Assembly (NCBI GenBank): GCA_022563135.1
Contig: JADFNZ010000042.1
Coordinates: 1 to 11,847 of the forward strand
Direction of reading: 5' to 3'
Source of the DNA: Chloroflexota bacterium
GTDB lineage: Bacteria > Chloroflexota > Dehalococcoidia > DSTF01 > RBG-16-68-14
Length of the DNA stretch: 11,847 nucleotides
This document shows, in pieces, positions 1 to 5,287 of this stretch. The notes under the pieces were generated by a model that was not told the origin of the DNA, ran no database searches, and saw only the letters and a program-made list of their open reading frames with translations. The translations under genes and the position numbers were made by a program. Within the stretch, counting starts at the first letter, position 1. Each line of letters starts with the position of its first letter.

Positions 1-697
1 AGCCACCGTCATCAACGACCGGCAGTTGGAGATCGCGATAGGCCAAGCCCTTGACGCCGCCGGCCTCTTCCGCCACGGCCCGCGCTTCGATATCGAGATC
101 GAGCGAGGGCACGGGCGGCGCCACTCCGTCGAGATAGTCGTGGAGCAACAGTAAGACGCGTTTGCCATCGAATAGCTCAAAGGCGGCGTGGTCATCCGCC
201 CGGCGTACCGTTCGTTCTGCCTCGTTCAGTAGAGCTCTGCTGCATTTGCCCAGCGTCACATAGAACATGCGCAGTTTGTATCCGCGCTGCAAGACCCGAT
301 CGCGTCCTTCCTTGAGCTTCTGATGCACCTCGGGGGCCATCTCCGCCGCAAGGCTGTCGAATGTCTTCTTGTCCCCACAGAGATTTACCGCGAGCTGAGC
401 GAAACCCATCACATCACCACGATGCTCGTTCTTAGCGGCGATCTCCTCCCGGTACTTTCCCTGTATCACGAATACGAGCCGCTCGCGTTCGTCAATCAGA
501 ACAGCGTCGGCGTCCTTATCCCGTGGACCGCCACACAGCGCTGCTGCGGCTTCCGCATCACTTTCCGCCACGTAGGCCCGCAGAAACCAGAGCACAAACA
601 GCTCGTCATCTGCGAGCTTTGGATAGCGCTCTCGATACTCGGTCAGTTCACGGTGAAGGTCATCTCTCGAAAGACGCCCAGCTGTCGTTGGTGTCAT
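1..697 (-). CDS. AIPR-like protein, N-terminal part (runs off left edge)
   Basis: An open frame of 232 codons starts at the ATG complementary to 695-697 and runs to the window edge without a stop, so the C-terminus is missing. A strong Shine-Dalgarno (AAAGGAGG, 704-711) lies 6 nt upstream. After a helical N-terminus comes a D-x-D-A-V-x-I-D stretch (D62, D64, D69), then a beta strand ending in IQGKYR with Q79 and K81. This D...QxK layout is the variant PD-(D/E)xK nuclease signature seen in Mrr-like enzymes and in the N-terminal region of AIPR abortive-phage-infection proteins, which are usually 500-700 aa. I infer an AIPR-type defence protein. The diagnostic AIPR core would lie beyond the edge and is not visible, so another QxK nuclease family remains possible. 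GC is about 54% by eye over several lines, well below the adjacent operon, which suggests horizontal acquisition. It follows cdsA in the same direction but is separated from it by a palindromic repeat pair. Confidence 0.6.
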   Translation of the reverse strand, partial: MTPTTAGRLSRDDLHRELTEYRERYPKLADDELFVLWFLRAYVAESDAEAAAALCGGPRDKDADAVLIDERERLVFVIQGKYREEIAAKNEHRGDVMGFAQLAVNLCGDKKTFDSLAAEMAPEVHQKLKEGRDRVLQRGYKLRMFYVTLGKCSRALLNEAERTVRRADDHAAFELFDGKRVLLLLHDYLDGVAPPVPSLDLDIEARAVAEEAGGVKGLAYRDLQLPVVDDGG

Positions 698-703
698 GGC
701 TTG

Positions 704-711
704 CCTCCTTT
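704..711 (-). promoter_or_regulatory. Ribosome binding site of the AIPR-like gene
   Basis: The minus strand reads AAAGGAGG, an almost perfect anti-Shine-Dalgarno match, with a 6-nt spacer to the ATG at 697. It fixes the start of a gene that would otherwise be easy to miss because its stop is outside the window. Confidence 0.75.
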
Positions 712-713
712 CC

Positions 714-809
714 TAGCGAGGCGGGCCGACCTGAAGGTCGGCCCCTACGAGCTTGGCACTGCCCATTCAGACGTAGGGACAGACCTTCAGGTCTGTCCGG
801 CCCTAGCTA
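714..809. repeat. Paired inverted palindromes (REP/MITE-like element)
   Basis: Two hairpins lie in opposite orientation. Hairpin A pairs 723-732 with 735-744 (GGGCCGACCT / AGGTCGGCCC). Hairpin B pairs 777-786 with 789-798 (GGACAGACCT / AGGTCTGTCC). Each has perfect 10-bp arms around a 2-nt centre. Both carry the same flank on the inner side, CTACG at 745-749 and CGTAG at 772-776, with 22 nt between them. The outer flanks also match as inverted copies, TAGCGAGG at 714-721 against TAGCTAGG on the complement of 802-809. The whole 96 bp therefore reads as one element with terminal inverted repeats of about 37 bp. Base changes in one hairpin arm are compensated in the other arm, which points to selection on structure. 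Neither hairpin is followed by a T-run on the minus strand, so these are not classical intrinsic terminators. They could still slow or process the transcript between cdsA and the AIPR-like gene. Confidence 0.75.
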
Positions 810-836
810 CGCTTGTTCGCGCAGCAACCCGCCTGC

Positions 837-1625
837 CTACGGCACGACCCAGGTTACAAAGTAGTATACAGCGGGGAAGGTGAAGAGCAGGCTGTCGAGG
901 CGGTCCAGCAGGCCGCCGTGGCCGGGAACGAGGCGGCTGGCATCCTTCACCCGCGTGCCGCGCTTCAGGATCGACTCGGCGAGGTCGCCGAGGACGGCCG
1001 CGAGGGGCAGCAGCGCCGCCAGCGGCACGATGAGCGCCGCCTCCAGCCGGATTCCCAGGATGTAGTTCAGCACTACTACGGCGGCGAAGCCGAACGCGAG
1101 GCCTCCCAGCGTGCCCTCGACCGTCTTGCCGGGGCTGATCGCCGGCGCAAGCTTCCTTCGCCCAAGGACAGTGCCGACGAAGTACGCGCCGGTATCGACG
1201 GCGAACGTGCCAAACAACGCGAGATACACCCAATCGCGCCCGTTGGGCAGCTCGCGCAGCAGGACGAGGTGCGCGCCGAGCAGGCCGACGTAGGCGACGC
1301 CCGCTACCGCCCACGACCAGTCGTTCATTGCGGTCTCAGGCTGCGCGCGGACGGTGACCCAGACGAGCGGGATGAGGATGCCGCCCAGCGTGAACCAGAG
1401 CACCCAGTCCAGCCCCACGTTCGCGCCCGCAGCCACCGACGCGGCCAGGCCCGCCGCGATCAGCCCGAGCGGCGTCGCGCGGCCGCGTTGCAGCGCCTGA
1501 AACTCGAACGCGGCGACGAGAACGATCAGGCTCACGCCCGCCGTGTACCACGGACCGCCTGCCCAAACGAGAAGGACGGCGAGTGGGATAGCGACGGCAG
1601 CGCTCGCGATGCGCTGGGCGAGCAT
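837..1625 (-). CDS. cdsA: Phosphatidate cytidylyltransferase
   Basis: CdsA is an integral membrane enzyme that makes CDP-diacylglycerol from phosphatidate and CTP, the branch point for phospholipid synthesis. The 262-aa protein is hydrophobic, with several transmembrane stretches (about residues 5-22, 29-44, 53-70, 74-92, 103-122, 133-152, 170-190, 195-213). Its C-terminal family signature is complete: S218-x-x-K221-R222, K227-D228, then PGHGG (234-238) and D241-R-x-D244, the metal and nucleotide site. SPGKTVEG (164-171) is the second conserved segment. The ATG start lies 13 nt after the uppS stop. It is the last recognisable gene of the operon here. In many bacteria dxr and rseP follow, but here a repeat pair and an unrelated gene do. 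Confidence 0.97.
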   Translation of the reverse strand: MLAQRIASAAVAIPLAVLLVWAGGPWYTAGVSLIVLVAAFEFQALQRGRATPLGLIAAGLAASVAAGANVGLDWVLWFTLGGILIPLVWVTVRAQPETAMNDWSWAVAGVAYVGLLGAHLVLLRELPNGRDWVYLALFGTFAVDTGAYFVGTVLGRRKLAPAISPGKTVEGTLGGLAFGFAAVVVLNYILGIRLEAALIVPLAALLPLAAVLGDLAESILKRGTRVKDASRLVPGHGGLLDRLDSLLFTFPAVYYFVTWVVP

Positions 1626-1638
1626 GCCGGCGCGAGAC

Positions 1639-2421
1639 CTAGCGGGGGTTATCTCGGCGCTGGTGGCGGTCGCCGCGAGGCGGGTCCTCCACTACGCCGC
1701 CGAAGCGCCGCTGGCGCTGGCTGTAGGCGAGGAGCGCCCGCCCGATCTCCTCAGCGTCGAAGTCAGGCCAGTAAACCGCTGTCCCGTAGTACTCCGCGTA
1801 GGCGGACTGCCAGAGGAGGAAGTTGGAGAGGCGTACCTCCCCAGCCGTCCGGATTACCAGGTCCGGTTCCGGCAGGTCCGCTGTATAGAGGTAGGAGGCG
1901 AAGAGCGTCTCGTCCAGGCGCTCGGGCGGCACGCCGTCCGCCATAACCCGGCGCACGGCGTCCAGGATCTCCTCGCGGCCGCCGTAGTTGAACGCCACGT
2001 TGACAGTGATCCGGTCGTTCTCCTTCGTAAACTCTACCGCGTCCTCGATGCGGCGGCGGAGGCTGGGCGAAAGCGGATCCAGCTTGCCCAGGTGTCGCAG
2101 CCGGACGCCGTTCTTGTGCAGCGCCTGCAACTCGCGGTCGATGAAGTGGCCGATCAGGCGGATCAGCGCGTTCACCTCACGCTTCGGCCTACTCCAGTTC
2201 TCGGTCGAGAAAGCGTAGAGCGTCAGGTAGGGGATCTCGTAGCCCGCGAACGTCTCGATGACGCGCCGGATGTTCTCCACTCCGGCGCGATGTCCGGCCT
2301 GGCGCGACAGGCCGCGCGATTGCGCCCAACGGCCGTTGCCATCCATGACGATAGCGACGTGCCGCGGCAGCTTCTCGAGTGCCACAAGCGGCCGATCCTG
2401 AGAGACGGGTTGTACCACCAT
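1639..2421 (-). CDS. uppS: Isoprenyl transferase (undecaprenyl diphosphate synthase)
   Basis: This cis-prenyltransferase condenses isopentenyl diphosphate units to build the C55 lipid carrier for peptidoglycan and surface polysaccharides. At 260 aa it has the normal family length. The catalytic Asp is D27 in MDGNGRWA, followed by GHRAG (43-47). The substrate loop YAFSTENWSRP lies around residues 69-79. The C-terminal signature IRTAGEVRLSNFLLWQ is present, with an A and a V where S and Q are more usual (TSGEQR), a mild variation that should not affect activity. The last 20 or so residues are Arg- and Asp-rich and probably flexible. The start lies 8 nt after the frr stop. GGAGGT at about 2434-2439 within the end of frr is a plausible, rather distant ribosome binding site. 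Confidence 0.96.
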   Translation of the reverse strand: MVVQPVSQDRPLVALEKLPRHVAIVMDGNGRWAQSRGLSRQAGHRAGVENIRRVIETFAGYEIPYLTLYAFSTENWSRPKREVNALIRLIGHFIDRELQALHKNGVRLRHLGKLDPLSPSLRRRIEDAVEFTKENDRITVNVAFNYGGREEILDAVRRVMADGVPPERLDETLFASYLYTADLPEPDLVIRTAGEVRLSNFLLWQSAYAEYYGTAVYWPDFDAEEIGRALLAYSQRQRRFGGVVEDPPRGDRHQRRDNPR

Positions 2422-2429
2422 GCCGGACG

Positions 2430-3008
2430 CTAGACCTCCAGGAGCTCCCGCTCCTTCTCCTGCCCTACCGCATCGGCTTCGCCGACGAACCGGTCGGTGA
2501 CCTTCTGGAGCTGCTCCTGCGCGCGATGCTCCTCGTCCTCGGAGATCTCCTTTTCGCGTTGGAGGTCACGGAGCATCTCGTGCGCGTCCCGCCGCACGTT
2601 GCGGATGGCCACGCGACCGTCTTCCACCTTCTTGTGTACTACCCGCACCAAATCCTTGCGGCGGTCTTCCGTGAGCTGGGGGATCACCAGGCGGATGATG
2701 GTGCCGTCATTGCTGGGGTTGAGCCCGAGGTTCGATTTCTGGATCGCCTTCTCGATCGCGTCCAGCGAGCCTTTGTCCCAGGGTTGGATGGCGAGCAGGC
2801 GCGCCTCAGGCACGGCGATGCTGGCGAGCTGGTTGAGCGGCGTCGATGTGCCGTAGTAGTCCACGTGCAGGTGCTCCACGAGTCCGGGGCTCGCCCGGCC
2901 GGTGCGAACGGTGGCGAGGTCGCGCCTCAGCGCGTCCACCGCCTTCCCCATCCGGGTCTCGGCGTCGGCCAGCGTCTCGTCGATCATCGTCGTATCGGCC
3001 ACGGTCAT
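2430..3008 (-). CDS. frr: Ribosome-recycling factor
   Basis: RRF works with EF-G to split post-termination ribosomes. The protein is a match along its length: RTGRASPGL (about 36-44), the [14 protein letters not shown] hinge segment, QPWDKG, the GLNPSNDG loop and [10 protein letters not shown], followed by the long C-terminal helix. The ATG at 3008 overlaps the pyrH stop as ATGA, and a G-rich tract (GGGGGT) precedes it. This gives 192 aa, about 7 residues longer than typical RRF. The alternative start M8 at 2987 ([10 protein letters not shown]...) would give the usual 185 aa and the usual family N-terminus, but it lacks a recognisable ribosome binding site. I prefer the overlapping start because of likely translational coupling. 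The choice is not certain. Confidence 0.96.
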   Translation of the reverse strand: MTVADTTMIDETLADAETRMGKAVDALRRDLATVRTGRASPGLVEHLHVDYYGTSTPLNQLASIAVPEARLLAIQPWDKGSLDAIEKAIQKSNLGLNPSNDGTIIRLVIPQLTEDRRKDLVRVVHKKVEDGRVAIRNVRRDAHEMLRDLQREKEISEDEEHRAQEQLQKVTDRFVGEADAVGQEKERELLEV

Positions 3009-3751
3009 GGTACCCCCGCGAGCACTGATTCGTCGTTCCCGACGTAGGTACCGATACCCTCGCCGCGCATCGCCCGCACGATGCTCTCCTCCGCCGCGAG
3101 GTCGAAGACGATAATCGGCAGCTCGTTCTCCATGCAGAGGGAGAGCGCGGTGCTGTCCATCACGGCCAGGCGGCGGCTGATCGCCTCCATATAGCTGAGC
3201 CGCTCAAACCGGCGCGCGCTCGCGTTCGTGCGCGGGTCAGAATCATAGACGCCATCGACGCCGTTCTTCGCCATCAGCAGCGCGTCCGCGCCGATCTCGA
3301 TGCCGCGCAGCGCGGCGGCCGTGTCCGTCGTCATGTACGGGTTGCCGGTCCCCGCCGCGAAGAGCACCACCCGCCCCTTCTCCAGGTGGCGAATAGCACG
3401 GCGGCGGATGTAGGGCTCAGCCACCTGCTGGACGTTAATCGCGGTCAGCGTGCGCACCGTAGCGCCTACCTTTTCCAGCGCGTCCTGAAGAGCGAGGGCG
3501 TTGATGATCGTGGCCAGCATGCCGGCGTAATCGGCCGTGGCGCGGTCCATGCCCGCGGAGGAGGCCGTGGTGCCGCGGAAGATGTTGCCACCGCCCACCA
3601 CCACGGCGACCTCTGTTCCCGCCTTGCGGGCCGCTTCGATCTGGTGCGCGATGCGAGAGACGGTCGCGGCATCGATGCCGTAGCGGGCATCGCCCTGGAG
3701 CGCTTCGCCGCTCACTTTGAGGAGGGTGCGCCGGTAGGCGCCGCCGCCCAT
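3005..3751 (-). CDS. pyrH: UMP kinase
   Basis: PyrH phosphorylates UMP to UDP with ATP, feeding pyrimidine nucleotide and UDP-sugar supply. It belongs to the amino acid kinase family and acts as a hexamer. Visible motifs are K12-VSGEAL (phosphate binding), GGGNIFRG (53-60), [15 protein letters not shown] (UMP pocket and dimer helix, D69), [13 protein letters not shown] (134-146) and [12 protein letters not shown] (uridylate/ATP loop). At 248 aa it is a standard length. The minus strand has GGGAGG (3760-3765) with an 8-nt spacer before ATG, overlapping the tsf TAG stop, so the start is well fixed. The 3' end overlaps frr by 4 nt. Confidence 0.97.
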   Translation of the reverse strand: MGGGAYRRTLLKVSGEALQGDARYGIDAATVSRIAHQIEAARKAGTEVAVVVGGGNIFRGTTASSAGMDRATADYAGMLATIINALALQDALEKVGATVRTLTAINVQQVAEPYIRRRAIRHLEKGRVVLFAAGTGNPYMTTDTAAALRGIEIGADALLMAKNGVDGVYDSDPRTNASARRFERLSYMEAISRRLAVMDSTALSLCMENELPIIVFDLAAEESIVRAMRGEGIGTYVGNDESVLAGVP

Positions 3752-3764
3752 GGAGCTCGCCTCC

Positions 3765-4280
3765 CTACTGACCGAGTTCGAACCGGGAGAAGCGGCTGAC
3801 GCGGATGTTCTCGCCCGTCTGCGCGATCACGTCTCGCACCACCTCGTTCACGGTCCGGGAGTCGTCCTTGATGAAGGGCTGGCGCAGCAGACACAGCTCC
3901 TTCGGATTGCCCTCTGCGCCCGAGGGCAGGTCGTCCTCGGAGACTGAGAGCGGGTTCGTCGCGGCGATCTGCATCGCCAGGTCGTGCGCGAGCACTTTGA
4001 ACAGGTCCGTTCTAGCCACGAAATCCGTCTCGCAGTTCACCTCAACCATCGCGCCGATGCGGCCGCCCGCGTGGAGGTAGCACTCCACCAGCCCCTGGCT
4101 CGTCTCGCGCGCGGCGCGCTTCTCGGCGAGCATCACGCCCCGTTCGCGCAGCACTTGGATCGCGCGGTCGATGTCGCCTTCGGCCTCCTCGAGCGCGCGC
4201 TTGCAGTCCATCACCCCGGCGCCGCTCTTCTCCCGCAGCGCCGCTACCTCCGCTGCTGAGACGGTGTGCTGCTCGCTCAT
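3765..4280 (-). CDS. tsf: Translation elongation factor Ts, short form
   Basis: EF-Ts is the guanine nucleotide exchange factor for EF-Tu. Residues 7-45 form the UBA-like N-terminal domain ([19 protein letters not shown]). The exchange core shows [10 protein letters not shown] (82-91), whose TDFV segment pushes into the EF-Tu G domain. The C-terminus ends with the family pattern [16 protein letters not shown]. The protein is only 171 aa, compared with roughly 280 in E. coli, and has a single core subdomain. It resembles the compact forms known from Thermus and Chloroflexota. This is a natural short form, not a truncation, because both ends are intact. The ATG overlaps the rpsB stop (ATGA, 4277-4280). 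Confidence 0.97.
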   Translation of the reverse strand: MSEQHTVSAAEVAALREKSGAGVMDCKRALEEAEGDIDRAIQVLRERGVMLAEKRAARETSQGLVECYLHAGGRIGAMVEVNCETDFVARTDLFKVLAHDLAMQIAATNPLSVSEDDLPSGAEGNPKELCLLRQPFIKDDSRTVNEVVRDVIAQTGENIRVSRFSRFELGQ

Positions 4281-5068
4281 CCGGCGGTCTCCACGTCCTT
4301 CGTGGGAGCCTCCGGCGCGGCCGCTGGAGGCTGCGCCGCGGAGGAGGCTTCGCTCTCCAGCTCGCGCTCCGCTTCGTATCCCCGCAGCGCGAGGCCTTCG
4401 AGCGCGGCATCGGCGATACGCGCGCTGATCAGCCTCACGGCGCGGATCGCGTCATCGTTGGAAGGGATCAGATAGTCGATCAGGTCCGGATCGCAGTTCG
4501 TGTCGCACATGGCGATGATCGGGACGCCGACGCGACGCGACTCTGCGACGGCGATGCCCTCCATCGCCGGGTCGATGATGAAGACGGCGCCGGGGATGCG
4601 GTTCATCTCCTTAATGCCGCCCAGGTGCCGGTTCAGCTTCTCGATCTCCTTGTCGATCTTCAGGGTTTCCTTCTTGTGCAGCACGTCGAAATCACCTCGC
4701 GCCCGCGCCTCCTCCTGGCGGATGAGGTAGTCGATTCGGCGCTGGATGGTGGAGAAGTTGGTGAGAGTGCCGCCGAGCCAGCGGTTCGTGACGTAGGGCA
4801 TCTGGCAACGCTTCGCCTCGGTCTCAATCGCCTCTCGCGCCTGCTTCTTGGTGCCGACGAGGAGAAGCTGTTCGCCGCTGGAGACGACGTCGCGAATGTA
4901 GTCCAGCGCGATGCCGAGGCGGCTGACGGTCTGCTGCAGGTCGATGATGTGGATGCCGTTGCGCTCGGTGAAGATGTAGGGACGCATCTTGGGGTTCCAG
5001 CGACGAGTCTGATGGCCAAAGTGAACGCCCGCCTCAAGCAGCGTCTTCATGCTGATAGGTGTTTCCAA
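4277..5068 (-). CDS. rpsB: 30S ribosomal protein uS2
   Basis: uS2 binds late to the 30S head/platform junction and is needed for bS1 binding in many bacteria. The sequence has the canonical N-terminus [20 protein letters not shown], the [12 protein letters not shown] segment, [11 protein letters not shown], and the PGAVFIIDP and [26 protein letters not shown] blocks. The last 30 residues or so are a low-complexity Ala/Pro/Glu tail. The start is taken as TTG at 5068, with AGGAGG (5081-5086) a rather long 12 nt upstream, giving METPISMK, which is close to the usual family start. The internal ATG at 5050 would be 30 nt from that site and is less likely. It is first in the operon, with a promoter about 95-125 nt upstream. 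Confidence 0.97.
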   Translation of the reverse strand: METPISMKTLLEAGVHFGHQTRRWNPKMRPYIFTERNGIHIIDLQQTVSRLGIALDYIRDVVSSGEQLLLVGTKKQAREAIETEAKRCQMPYVTNRWLGGTLTNFSTIQRRIDYLIRQEEARARGDFDVLHKKETLKIDKEIEKLNRHLGGIKEMNRIPGAVFIIDPAMEGIAVAESRRVGVPIIAMCDTNCDPDLIDYLIPSNDDAIRAVRLISARIADAALEGLALRGYEAERELESEASSAAQPPAAAPEAPTKDVETAG

Positions 5069-5080
5069 GCTCTCTCTTCG

Positions 5081-5086
5081 CCTCCT
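5081..5086 (-). promoter_or_regulatory. Ribosome binding site of rpsB
   Basis: The minus strand reads AGGAGG, 12 nt before the TTG start and 30 nt before the next in-frame ATG. It therefore decides for the TTG start. TTG at a highly expressed ribosomal gene may be part of S2 autocontrol, but no leader structure was recognised with confidence. Confidence 0.6.
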
Positions 5087-5163
5087 GGTGGCCTACACGA
5101 TAGCTACGCTCAAACAGAGCCCGCCCGCATTTGCAGCGGTACCGGAGCGCGCGAAGCCACATC

Positions 5164-5193
5164 ACTATAGCATAGGCGATTTCAGCCGAGCAA
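5164..5193 (-). promoter_or_regulatory. Sigma70-type promoter of the rpsB operon
   Basis: The minus strand carries TTGCTC (5188-5193), an 18-nt spacer, then TATAGT (5164-5169). The predicted transcript starts near 5157 and leaves a leader of about 90 nt before the TTG start. No other promoter-like pair was seen upstream of rpsB, and the packed downstream genes suggest this promoter drives the whole operon through cdsA. Confidence 0.55.
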
Positions 5194-5215
5194 TTGGCGG
5201 ATGCTCTCTTTCCCG

Positions 5216-5229
5216 ATTGCGCGCGCAAT
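5216..5229. promoter_or_regulatory. 14-bp perfect palindrome, candidate operator
   Basis: ATTGCGCGCGCAAT is a perfect inverted repeat lying between the two divergent promoters and covering the -35 element of the kinase promoter. It is followed by a CAATTG hexamer (5226-5231). A second CAATTG (5191-5196) overlaps the -35 of the rpsB promoter 35 bp away. A dimeric regulator is possible, but in GC-rich DNA short CG palindromes also occur by chance. Confidence 0.35.
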
Positions 5230-5245
5230 TGCCAGAGTGCATAAT
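5217..5245 (+). promoter_or_regulatory. Sigma70-type promoter of the hybrid kinase gene
   Basis: TTGCGC (5217-5222), a 17-nt spacer and CATAAT (5240-5245) form a good -35/-10 pair. The predicted transcription start is near 5252, about 36 nt before the TTG start at 5288. It lies inside any coding region beginning at the ATG at 5201, so that longer reading is unlikely. Confidence 0.55.
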
Positions 5246-5275
5246 GAACTTAACGTTTGGTGCGCGGGACAGGCT

Positions 5276-5280
5276 GGAGG
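5276..5280 (+). promoter_or_regulatory. Ribosome binding site of the hybrid kinase gene
   Basis: GGAGG sits 7 nt before the TTG at 5288. The spacing is ideal and no comparable site precedes the upstream in-frame ATG at 5201, so it decides the start. Confidence 0.65.
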
Positions 5281-5287
5281 CTCGCCC

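Noticed and set aside
714..809. The two hairpins read as rho-independent terminators of the cdsA operon
   Set aside because: Neither stem is followed by a T-rich run in either direction, and their shared flanks and inverted arrangement fit a repeat element better.
323..883. Plus-strand open frame of 186 codons across the AIPR-like gene and the repeat pair
   Set aside because: It runs antisense to a frame with a strong ribosome site and a nuclease-like signature, crosses both palindromes, and its translation resembles no known domain.
813..1946. Long plus-strand open frame (377 codons) opposite cdsA and uppS
   Set aside because: Its translation is Arg/Ala/Gly-rich low complexity typical of the antisense of GC-rich genes. 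Both opposite genes are certain from family signatures.
5088..5160. Possible stem in the rpsB leader pairing GUGGCU (5160-5155) with GGCCAC (5093-5088)
   Set aside because: Only about six pairs across a loop of more than 60 nt. It could be chance, and no known S2 leader motif was recognised.
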